In this document: one piece after another, positions 41,001 through 53,000 of the stretch | How positions within the stretch are numbered: the first letter of the stretch is position 1 | Layout of the letters: every line of letters starts with the position of its first letter | Notes under the pieces: model-generated | The model's input: only the letters and a program-made list of their open reading frames with translations | Told to the model about the DNA's origin: nothing | Databases searched by the model: none | Assembly: GCA_016199985.1 (NCBI GenBank) | Contig: JACQFQ010000037.1 | Coordinates: forward strand, 62,001-126,000 | Direction of reading: 5' to 3' | Source of the DNA: Verrucomicrobiota bacterium | Lineage (GTDB): Bacteria; Verrucomicrobiota; Verrucomicrobiia; Limisphaerales; UBA11320 | DNA: 64,000 bases | Program-made: the position numbers and the translations under genes

Positions 41001-44000
41001 ACTCCCTGCTCGAGGAGAACCATGGGTCGCGAGGGAGCGCCTTGGCCGCGCCGATCAAGGCGCAACTCATGAGCAACCTCCTGCCGCCCGAGGGCGACTT
41101 CAGCGTCATCGTCATCGACGCCCTCGCAGGCGCCGACCAAATCACCGTCGGACCGACCGTCCAGAAGAGCGTCTGGATCGACGCCGGAGCGGGCGATGAC
41201 AAAGTCGAGATTCTCTCAGGACCCGCGATTCTCGCCGACCAGACCGAGAGCCGGCCGGTGAACGGGATCAACGTCCGAAACGACGCCTCCGAATTTGCGT
41301 TCCCATTGGGTTCCGTCACCGGGTTCCTCACGCCATTGGCCCGGTCCACGCGCTACCAAGGCCTGACACTCGACAACCCGCAGGACCAGGATTGCTATGC
41401 CTTCCAGTTGGGTGTGACTCCGGGAAGCGGCGATGTGCTGAATGTCTCGGCCGATTTCCAAGCAGTGCAGCAGGACAACTGGAGCAAACTGGTCCTGAAC
41501 GCGGCCGTTTATCAAGTTTCAGACACTGCCAAGCCGTTCCTGACTCCCCGGCCAGTGATGGGCGCCTCTCCGATCGAGGCGGCAGGAAACGTCCAGTTTG
41601 ATCTCGCGAGCCTGTCCCAGGGCGTGACCTATCTGTTGAGGATCAGCAACGACCAACAGACTCCCCTTTCCTACCAACTCGCGTTCGTCCTCGCTCAAAG
41701 CAAGGACTCCCTGGACGCTGCGCCAGCCACGGCCACTGACCCCGCCCGAAACGAGACCGCCACGGATCCGTCGGACCTGACCTGGCTTTCGACGGGCGGC
41801 GCAGCGTCAGGACTCACTCTCGATTCAGCCACCGACGTGGATTGGCTCAAGCTACGACGGGATCCCCTGTTGGGTGTGGCGGATCTTCCCCCGGATGGCA
41901 GGCTCACCGGCGAGGCGGTCTTCACCCTCACACTTGGGACGGAGACACGCGCCGTCTCGCTGAAGCCCGACGCCACCAACAACAGCGCGCAGGATTTGGT
42001 CGACGATCTCAACACGAGCCTGAAGGCCACCGGTTTCGAACAACGTGTCGCTGCCTCGCTGGTTGGAAACCGTTTGCGCCTCTCGCCCGTCGGATTGGCC
42101 ATCGGCACGCCACTGTCGGTCGCATTCGGCGGTGATGGCGCTTCGGCGATGCAGGATCTGGGCCTGCGAGCGCTCCAACCCCTTACGCTCACCTTCTCCG
42201 GCAATGGCGCTCTGCCCTCCGTCGAGGTTTACCAAACAGGACCCAACGGCGCGCTCCGGGTTGGGAACGTGATCACCCAGTCTGGGCAAAGCCTCTCGGT
42301 GAACCTCGCGGCGCTGCCTGAGGGCGAATTCCTGCTCAGGCTGGGATGGCAGACACTCGCTGAAGCTCGCCCCATTGTTTACAGCCTGTCGACACCTGAC
42401 ATCGGGACCGCCGTTATCCGCGATCTTTCCAACTCGCAGGTCTTCAATCTCGGAAATCGTCAGCTGATTTCACCCTCCTCCCGCAAGGACATCATCATGG
42501 GCGGGGACGGCGATGACATCCTTTCTGGCGGCCCCGGGGAGGATTGGGTTTTCGGCGGCAAGGGAAACGATGTGCTGACCGGAGGCCTGGACCATCAGTC
42601 GGGCGACCTGCTCTTCGGGGATGAAGGAAACGATCGTTTCCAACTCGTCCCCGACGACTTGCCCATGGTTCTGGGTTCAACGCGAACCTACGTCCCGGCC
42701 ACGGCCGATCAATTCTGGGGCGGATCCGGCAATGATGAAGTCATTTTCATCGGGGGTGACTTGGATCGCAACGGGCTCCCCGTCCCTGATCATGTCGCTC
42801 TGCGCTTCAACTCCATCCTGGGACGTTACGAACTGGGGGCTCGTGTGTGGGATCCTGAGCATCAGCAATTCCAGACCACGACCAACACCGCGTCGCGGCA
42901 ATACCAAATCCAGTATCTCTTCTTTAAGTTCTACGAGTCCGAATTGCTCACCCTGGACGGACGCTCCGGCGACGATGAAATCCACGCGGAGCCCGGCTAT
43001 CGACAACTGGCCACGCCTCCTGGCGTCGCCTTGCGCGGGGATGAGTCCGAGTGGGGGATCGCGTTGGGCGCAAAGGAAAAAGGAGCGCCCCTGATCAACC
43101 TCCAGGTCCTCGGAGGTCCCGGCAACGATAGACTCTACGGCGGAGTGGGCGATGACCGACTCTTCGGGGGCGATGGCGCCGACATCGTCTTCGGAGGCTT
43201 GGGCAGCGACTACGTGGATGGCGGAGCGGGCAATGACATCGTCAGCGGGGATCAGGCCGTGGTTCCCGATCGTTATGAGATTCGTGGCGGCGACTCGGGT
43301 TTGCGAAATGACACTTACAGCTTTGCCGCGAATCTCACTGAAGATTTCACTCCGCTGACTCGGGATCCCGCGGCGGATGTCATCATCCGCGATCTCACCT
43401 TCAGCGAAGACGACCCGATGGACTGGTATCAATTTGCGCCGCCCAAAGGGCAAAACCGCTTCGGGCAGAGCCAGTCGGTCCTCGTAACTCAGGACGCTCT
43501 GCGAATCTCGTTTGAAGACCCCAGGGAACAAGCGTTGTGGGACGCCTATTCCGCCCGGCAGCAAAGCAATCCCACGGGCTTGGGACTGCCTCTTGCGCTC
43601 TATGCCGGCTTCCAGCAAACGACGGCCAACACATCGGGAGTCAGCATCGGCAGCGATCAGATCCAAGGCGTGCCGGACGCCTACTACCTCCAGGTCCTGA
43701 ACGTTCATTCGGTCGCTTTGGTGGCTCAGCTGCCACTGGGGAGCGATATGACGTTTCCGAGCGGCGGCCTCGCGTTCAAGCTCCAGGCTGCGAAAGGCAA
43801 CTCCTCGCAAAGCCAGGATCTGCTGATCAACCCGAACCTCTCGACCACCACCCACTACACTCCGCAGTCCCTGAGCGCCCTTTTGGAGAGCCAACTTCGA
43901 GCGGACCTGAAGGCTGGCGCCGTGCTTTCGGCCGCAGACCTTGCGAAGATCCACGCGGGGCTCGTGAACGTCGGTCCGATTGGATCCGCTCAAAGCTTCC

Positions 44001-47000
44001 TGGTCATCTGGGTTGACGACCCCATGATCACCCTGCGCTTCCAGCCCGGAGCGGACAGCGCTGGGAACTGGACCGCTTTGGGCTTCAACGCCGGGCTCAC
44101 AAATGCCGCCGCCCCATCCGCAGGAGGCTACGAGCTCAAGCTGATCGGTTCCCTGACGCAAACCGTCCAGCTAGACCACCCCGACTCCGGATTCATTCAA
44201 GCGCCGCTCTCGCAGGCGCCGTCGCTGGGTCAACTCTTCGCGATCGGCAACCTCAACGGCGATCACACTTCGCCCACAGCGGCAGCCCCCAACGGATACG
44301 CATTGCAGGATTTCATCGCCATGCTCAACGACACTCCCGGCTACACGGATTATCAGCTCTACCTGGGGAACGCGGACAATGGTCCAGGCAAGGGAACGGT
44401 GGTTCTGCAACCCGCCTCCACCTTGCGGCTGAAAAAAGCGCCGGGGGTCATCGGATTCGACTTTGCTTCGGTGGACCTGAACCATGACGGCTTGGATGAC
44501 CTTGTCGTTGCCATCCAAGGCAAACCGGAAGTCAATCAGCCGAGACTGGCTGTGCTCTTGGGCCGTGCCTCAGGCTGGGGCCCTACTCTCGACGTTCTCG
44601 ATCAGGCGGACATCCTCTCCTCCACGCTGGGCTCAGCCGCCGCCCTCGGCGGCGCGCTCACGCTGAATCAGGGGGGAGACCTGAACGGCGACGGCGTCGC
44701 GGACCTCCTGGTGGGCGATCCGGAAAACTCCACGGTGTTTGCGGTCCTGGGTGATTCGAGCTGGCAACAGCGAAGGCGCCTGTTGGACGCCGGGTTCGAA
44801 ACCGGCGCCGAAAACTTCAATGTTTTGGATTCCAAGTCCCCTGCCCAGCTCTGGCATCTCACGAATAAACCCGCCACGCCGGCGGGCGTCGGCCCCGCGC
44901 AGTTCTATTTTGGGATCGAGCCGCAAAACAATTACGCCAACGGCGGCACAGTGGTCGGCGCACTGGACTCCGCGCCCGTGTCGCTGGCGAACGTGCGCGA
45001 CGGTTCCCGCTTGCGCGTTTCGTTCACCTATCTCCTCTCAACCGAGAATCAGTTCAGCCCTTCCGACTCGACGACCCACGATCTGGCGACCGTCTCGCTG
45101 GTCTGGGCCAACTCCGCGACTCCTGTTCTCTTGGCGTCGAATCGGAGCTCCGGCGGGCTCGCTGAGTCGGGATTGCAACGTTTCGCAAGCTCCGCGATCG
45201 CGCGACAAGCCGGCGCCGCGGTCACCCTGCGTTTCAAATTCGACTCTGGCGACGCCATCAACAACGACCTTGAGGGCTGGCGAATCGACGATGTCGTGGT
45301 CGAAACGCTCGCCGTGGAGTTGAATTCCAGCCGGGCCGGTGTGCGAACCATCAAGACCTCGGCGGCCGGTTTTGGCCGAAGCCTGGCGGGGGATCTGCGG
45401 ATCGACAACGATTCGATCGCGGACTTCGCTGTGACGAGCGACGATGGCGTCACGCATCTGTTTCGCGGCAATTCCTCCATCGCCGGTTCCTCTCCGATTC
45501 AGGCCTTTGACATCGCGCGTCCCAGCGGCTTCCAGACCGTCAAGGTCGTCAACGCGGGTCCGGTCGTGGCTTCCACCGGTTGGTTCCTTTCGAATCTCAT
45601 CCTCCAATCGTCGGGCGCGAGCGCTCTCGTCTTTGGCGCTGGGCTGGCGACCCCGCAGTTCTCGACATCGGTCAGCGCCGTGAGTCTGGCAGATCTCGCC
45701 CACCGGGATTACGCCGGTCTGCTGGTGGCCCTGGGCGATGTCAACAAGGATGGATACTCTGATCTGGGAAGCAGCAAGCGGCTCGCAACCGTGCTCCTCC
45801 CATCGACTGACGGCATGGCCTCGCACGAGGTGGGAGTGGTCTTTTTTGGGCCCGGCTCCGATCCGACGACCTTGCAGAGATTCTTGATCCAGGATTCGAC
45901 GCATTCCGCTCCCTTGCCCGATCTCATTCTGGAGCCCTCCAGACTCCTGTCGAACCGCGGAACCCAACTCCCATTGGCTGGCATTCTCAAATCTCTAGGG
46001 GATCTGAACGGGGACGGCCGCAGCGACCTGGCGATTCTCGACCTCCGCGGAGAGGACCTCTTCAGCGCAGGCATCTATTGGGGCCAGGACCGATTCGCAA
46101 ACAGCAGCGTAGCATCCAACGTCAATGGGACTGCGATCGCGTTCCACTACGACTTGGCCACGCCCATTCAGGGCAATCCTGTTGTGACGGGCGGAGGCAT
46201 CAACCTGGGTGGAAGCGACTCGGTTCTGACCCTCGATCAGACCCCCGCGCTCCTGAGCCCGAGACGCGCGACAACCCCGACCGTCGAGGTGATCGGGCTG
46301 GGTGACATCAACGGCGACACATTCGATGACTTCCTCTTCTACAAGACATCCTTTGATCCACAGACGCCGAACCTCGCAACGCGCGCCAGCTATCTGTTCC
46401 TGGGCCCCTTGCACCTCGATCTGAGCCACAGCCTGGAAAGCTGGGCGGATGCCGTCCTCAAGCAGAACGCCGATGCGGATACTGGGCTCAGCCTGTATGG
46501 AACTCCCGCGAATACGATGGGTGACCTGACCGGGGATGGCATCGTTGATCTCACCTTCTTCCATGGCAACCAAATCGAGTGGGCACAAGGAGGCCACAGC
46601 GTTCTGAATACGGTCGAGGGATCCCCGCTTTCAAGCGCCAGTGCCCGCCGAACATTCACGGCGCCTGGCGCCATCCAGCAGATGATCTCGCTCGATTGGG
46701 ATGGGCCTTCGCGAGTCAATCCGAACGACGCCAACGACACGCGCGTCGTGACCCGCAGCGACTGGGTTCTGGCGTTGACCAATCAAGTGGTGGTGTTTTC
46801 TGCGCAAAATATCCTCGGCGCCGGCTCCTCAAGCCTCCCCGCTCCCGTGCTGACCCTGAACGGCGCCGGCTACTCTGTGGCGTCGCTGGGCGATTTGACC
46901 GGGGATGGCAGAGATGAGCTGCTGGTTTCGACAGCCGGGAAGGCTTGGGTCATCCGCGGCGGAGTCACGGGAACCTACAGCAGCCCGGACGCGATCACTC

Positions 47001-50000
47001 CAGCCGATCGTTTCGTCATCGACGCCTTCGTGTCCGCCGCTCCCCTGGGTGATATGGAGCATGACGGCTTCGCCGAATTTGCCGTCGTGGATCAGCAGGC
47101 AGGCGGACAGGATGAAGTGCGCATTTTTGGAGGAATGGACCCTCTCAAACGAGGAAACCTGGGCGATTTGCGGGCCACGATCTCGCTTCCGGCGCTGCAA
47201 AGCGGCTTCACCCGGGAGTTGCATCTGGCGGGCGGAGACTTCTTTGACACACAGGGTGGAGATCTCGCGATTCTAGAGATCGCGGTCCCGCCGGGTGGAT
47301 CTCCACCGCGCTCCGACACTCATCTTTTCTCCTACGACCAGTTCATCAACAAGACCCCGGGATCCTCCGCGCCTGTGACGCTCTCGATCCTCGACCATCT
47401 CAAGGTCATTCGAGGCAACTCCGACTCCGGGTTCCCCAAGGCGATCGCGGGTGGCGCAAATTTCGATCTCGACGCCGACGGGCTCAACGATCTCCTGCTC
47501 AGTGTGCCCGTCGGCTCTTCCACTGAAGTCCAGGACTTGGCGCTCTACCGCGTCTACGGGAGGCATAAGGCGAAGCCAGAGTTCTCCATCCTCACGAAGG
47601 ACGAGTCGGATCTATCGAATCGCGTCTGGGGTGGAGTAAACGTCCTAGCGGACGCCGGATCAGGCGGCCCCATCGAGCTGACCCGCGTGCTGGGAGGCGG
47701 AGCCACGGAAACCTGGTATCATTTCCAAACGATCGGCGACGGTCTCCCCGGTGATTTCCTTCAGTTCAGCCAGGCCAGCCTGTCCAAGGCTGTATTCACG
47801 CCGGAGGTCCTCGGAGCGCTCGACGCCGCTCAGGGAAACTTCCACGTCAGCAACTCTGTCGGAAGCTCCGTCATCGGAGCCTCGCAGCGGGATGCCGTGT
47901 TTGAGTTCGATCTTTCTCCGCTCCTGGAGCTGAGCGATCTCGGGTTGCTGGATTTCGCGTCCCTGAAGATTCACTACGAATCCAGCATCGCTGAAGCGCC
48001 GAAGCCAGACAGCTTCCAATTGAATGAAGGCCACTCCGCCTACGCCGGGGGCTTCTTCTACTTCACGGCGGTGTCCAATCAGGCCCCGCAAGGGCCCCTG
48101 GTGCTCTGGCGGATGAAGGACACATTGGACTCGGTTCAGGCGGTGCGCGATGCCGGCGGGAATCGCATCGAGTTGCCTGCGGCCCTTTCCGGCGTGATGA
48201 CCGTGGATCCTTCGAGCCAGACGCTCTACTTCCTCCGATCCGGAACAGAACTGATGCAATTGGCCAAGGACGCCGCCACTCCCACGAGCATCAAGCCAGG
48301 GCTTACCAGCGCCGCCGGTCTGTTTCTCAATCAGGGCAGGATTTACTTCACGAACCTTGAATCCGGCAAGCGAGTGCTATGGCAAAGCACCGGGAACGTA
48401 GGGACGACCTCCCCGCTGCTCGGACCACAGCTGGAAACCATCTCCGATCCGGGACCGATCACTCTGTTCAATTCCCAACCTTATTTCGCGGCAACGACAC
48501 AGCCGGCCGGCCGGGAGCTCTGGTCGATCACTTCCCTGGGCCGTCCTGAGTTGGTCAAGGATTTCTATGTTGGAAAGGCCGGCGATGGATCCGCGTTGAG
48601 CGGAAACCCGCAGTTTCTCGCTCCCTATGGCGACAAGCTGGTGTTGATCGCCAACGACGCGACCGCGCCGGCGGGCCGACTCTTCCAGATGAGCGTCATC
48701 AACAACGTTCGTGTCGTCGACCCCTTCCCTATCGCTTCGAATCAGTATTCCAATCTGGGGCAGCCGGTCTCCACAGGCTCGGACCTTTTCATACCGCTCA
48801 CCTTTACGCCATCAGCGGGTCAGAAGCCCCTCCAAACGCTCCTCAGGGTTTCCGATCGAAACCTGATTGCGATTCCGTGGTTCGCAAGGGCTCAAGCGGA
48901 ATTCGTTGCCACCGACCTTTACTCGATCAATGGCAACCTGGTCTTCGCCGCGGCCGTCCCCACGACGGCGGCCACACTCAGTGGAATCCCAGGCGACGGC
49001 AAGAAGCGGCTGTATGTGATCCCCAAGGGGCGATCGGACCCCGTCCTCCTCGGAACCATGACTCAAACGTCCGATTTTGCGCCGGCGCTGGATTCGAGCG
49101 GCAATGCGCAGGCGCTCTATTTCACGGCGGTAGGAGTTGACGGTAGACGAGAGATTTGGCGCACAGACGGCTCGATCGGCGGCACCGTGCTGGCAAGACC
49201 GGTGAACCCTTCTCTGCTGACGCCGAATCCGAGCCAGGTCACCGTGGCCGGAGGCAGGCTCTACTTCCTGGACAATGCTCCGGGCTCAGTTGCTCCCGGA
49301 AACGTCCTGTGGGTGGGGGCTGCGAGCGGGGTAGGCGCCGCACCGTATGACTCCCTCATCGACGCCACGCTCGTATTGTCCGTATCTCCGTTGGAGGCGG
49401 ATCTCAGCATCACTGACGCAGACGCCAATCCCGCGGACGCTTCGATAGACCTGGACCGCACTCACGTCACCGAAGCCCGTGGCGAGCTGCCTTTTGAAGG
49501 ACTAGGGGCGGCGCTCGCCGAGCTCATCCGGGCGGGTCGAACACGGGTTCAGTTGAGAGTCCGGGCGACGACCGTCGGACTCGTGCCTCTGACCCTTCAG
49601 CTCGGGTCCCCCTCAGGGGATTCACGCGACGGAGTGAAATTGAGCGTGCCGACGCCCGCGGTCCGCATGGAGATCTACGACGACGGAGGCCACTTGATTC
49701 TCTCCGGCGGATCGACGGTAGATATCAGAAGCCTGGATGCCGGCGTCTATCATTTGCGTGTCAGCTCACCCGACGGAGCCTTGGACTCGGGACAAATCAT
49801 CGGCCACGTTCCCCTGCCCGGCCGCACCCGGTCGCAATTCTTCAACACGGATCGGGATGAGATCCTGGCGGACAGTCGGGATCAGAATCTGACGCATGAC
49901 CTGCGGTTTGGACGGGACATGGACCCCGTCATCGACGCGAACAACATGCCCGATCCCGAGCTGCGGCTCCTGATCGCGGCCCGGTTGGGGGTGGCAGCCT

Positions 50001-53000
50001 GGCAAGGGGCCACGCCACAAGACATTCGATTCATGAGCCTCGTCCACGCGAGTGATCTGGCCGAACTCACCGACCTCGATTTGGGAACCCACCTCTCGGC
50101 CGATCAGCAGCCGCACGTTTACGGGGCGGCCGCCAATGATCCGCGTGCTGTCGCGCTTCTGAAGACGCGCGGCGTCGGAGGCATCCGCAATCTGACGGGG
50201 CTCGAATACGCGGTGAACCTGAGGGCGCTCTATCTCGAGAGATCGAAGCCCACATCCGCCAATGACCCAGGACTGACCTCCCTGGCCAGTCTCATACCGG
50301 GAATTCGGAGCGATGGTCGCGAAGTGCTCGGCCAGCTGGGCTTGGGTCTCCTGGAAGTTCTGACGCTTGATGGCAACACGGGCATCACCTCCGAAGACCT
50401 CAGCGACATAGTCAGGTTCCGATCGCTGCGAAGTCTCTCGCTGGACAACACCAGCGTCGCGCGATGGGACGCGGATGGCAACCGTGGCAACGGCGGACCT
50501 GGAGCCTTGGAAGCCGCGGACTCGATCCAGATGCTCACCAGGCTGGAATTCCTGAGCATCGATCGGGATGGACCCACCCGGGGAGGTATCTCCGACCTGC
50601 TCGGCCTGCAATCTCTGACGGCTCTCAACACTTTCAGCGCGCGCAATCAACTCATCCAGGACATCAGCCCCCTGACGGGACTCTCACATCTGCATTACGT
50701 CGATCTGCGAAATAACGGCGTCGGAGATTTTCTGCCAGCCCTGGGCAATGCCTGGGTCGACGATGATTTCAATCCCGCCGGATCCCCGTTCGCCACAACC
50801 GGGACGGGTTGGTCTGGGAACGGTCAGGTCACCGACCTCACCCGGGGACAGACGGTCTCCGGCTCCTACCACTTCCACCCCAAGAGCGGCGCCTCGGACA
50901 CCGCGACTTGGGAGTTTAGCAACCTGACGCCCGGAGCCTATCGCCTCTTCGCCAGCTTCTTTGCTGGAGAGACGCACGCGGCGAACGTGCGATACACCCT
51001 TATCCCGCTCGATAATGACGGGAAGGAGATCACAGTAACCGGAAAGAACGGAGCGCCGGATACGCGCTTGGCCTTCGAAATCGTCCTTGATCAGCGCTTC
51101 GCGCTGCACGATCACGATTTCGCGGGCGTGAACTGGGGATCGCTCGGAGAGATCACCCTTCCCGGATCCAAGCTCCGTGTAGAGGTCAACTCCTCGGCGG
51201 ATGGGGTCGTCATCGCGGACGCGCTCCGACTCGAAACGGCGCGCACGGATACTCTCGTCCACGCCGATTTGCGGGAGAATCCCGCCAACAACTTTGGCTA
51301 TCAGCCCGCCGGTCGCGGGTTCTTCGACAGCTTCCTACGCGTCAGCGCGCCCAAGGCGCTCTTCAACGGAGTCCGATGGACTCAACTGGCCGACGCGGCC
51401 CCCGGCTGGAACCCGGGCAACGCCATCGCCGGCACTCAGCGCATCGATGTGGGGACCTCGCTGCTCCTCCCTCTGCTGCCGGCGGTTTCCAAAGCCGACC
51501 ACTTCTCCGTGGAAAGCGACAACCCGAACATCATCGCCACGATCCTGAATGTCCCCAGTGATCTGCCGGCAACGCCCACGCGGCCGGCGGGTTGGTATCT
51601 CTCTCTGGTTCCCGCGGCCGGCTTCACAGGATCCTCCCATGTGGTGGTTCACGCCTACAACGGACCTGCGGGAGGATTCGGGAGCGTTCCGGGACGTGAG
51701 GAGATTGTCTTGCTGGATCTCCAAGTGGGCGCCGGCGTCCTCCAAGGGAACGCATTCGCGGATTTGAACGCGGACTTCTCGCGCGCGGCAGGCGAAGGAG
51801 GACGCGAGGGATGGACCATCTTCCTCGACACAAACCGGAACGGCGTCCTTGACGCGAGTGAGGTGTCCACGGCCGCCGACCTCAACGGAGACTTCATCTT
51901 CAAGGACCTCGATCCCTCGGGTGAATACGTGGTGTGGCAAGTCCTGCCCAACGGATTAAAGTTCACGGCCGGGAGCCCCATGCTGGTCGAGAACTTTGAC
52001 TCCGGCGCCTCCGAGTCAGCGCTGTTCCTCAAGTCGAGCGATCGAGACAATCTCTGGCAAGTCACCACAGCCCGGCGCGGCGACGAACTTCCGGGCCATA
52101 CTCCTCCCAGCAGTCTGTACTTCGGCTCAAAGCCGAGCGGCGGAGCGCAGCCCAGCCCGCTCAAGGGCATCAGCTACGAACTCGACCGACGCGTCCAAGG
52201 TTCGGTCTCGCTGCTGGCCCAGATAGATGTCCCCACAGACAGCTCCTCGATTCTGGTGCTCGATCAACTGATTTCCATCGAACGGCCCGGAGCCGACGGG
52301 AAGCCTCTGGAGAATGTCCAGGTCAACGTTCTGCTCTCAGATCCGCGCTCCGCTGGCGGGGGTGGAACTCCTGTCACCCTGGCGCAACACCGCGTGGAGG
52401 TCGGCAAAGACGTCGTCCAAGGCGCTCTGCCGGCCCGGACGAATGGCTGGTCCGCGCTGGAGCTCAAGCTATCGCAGTTCGCCGGCAAGAGGATCTGGTT
52501 GCAGTTTAGTTTTGATAGCGTCAGCGCGGCGAAACCGGCGAACCCCGCAAACTGGGGAGAAGGCTGGTTCATCGATGACCTGAGAGCGCTCCCGTCGTAC
52601 GTGTTGACCGGAGGCATCCGCACAGGGGTCCTCTTGGGCAGTCACGCCGCTCTCGATGTGTCCACCCCCAAGCAGACCATCGATGAAGGCTCTCCGGTGA
52701 CCTTGACAGCCAATGTGAGCGGCTTCGTCGGAGCCTCGGGCTCTCTTCAATATCTCTGGAGCGTCGCGCCCAACTCGCCCCAGCCAGGCGTCGCGTTGCT
52801 CTCCCCCGCCAACGCGTCCACCTTCACCTTCAAGCCTCTGGGAGATGGGACGTTCACGGTGTCCCTGACCGTCCGGGATTCAAGTCTCGTTCCGAAAACC
52901 TTCCAGCGCAGCGTCACGATCAACGCTGTCGATGTCGCTCCCACCGTGGACGCTCGCTTCCCTGACTCGCTATCCGCTGTGAAGGACATTGAGACTCGGA

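Noticed and set aside
37670..43255. RTX region as tandem DNA repeats from recent expansion
   Set aside because: Protein units are regular, but codons differ from copy to copy and no long identical DNA units are seen, so recent duplication is not supported.
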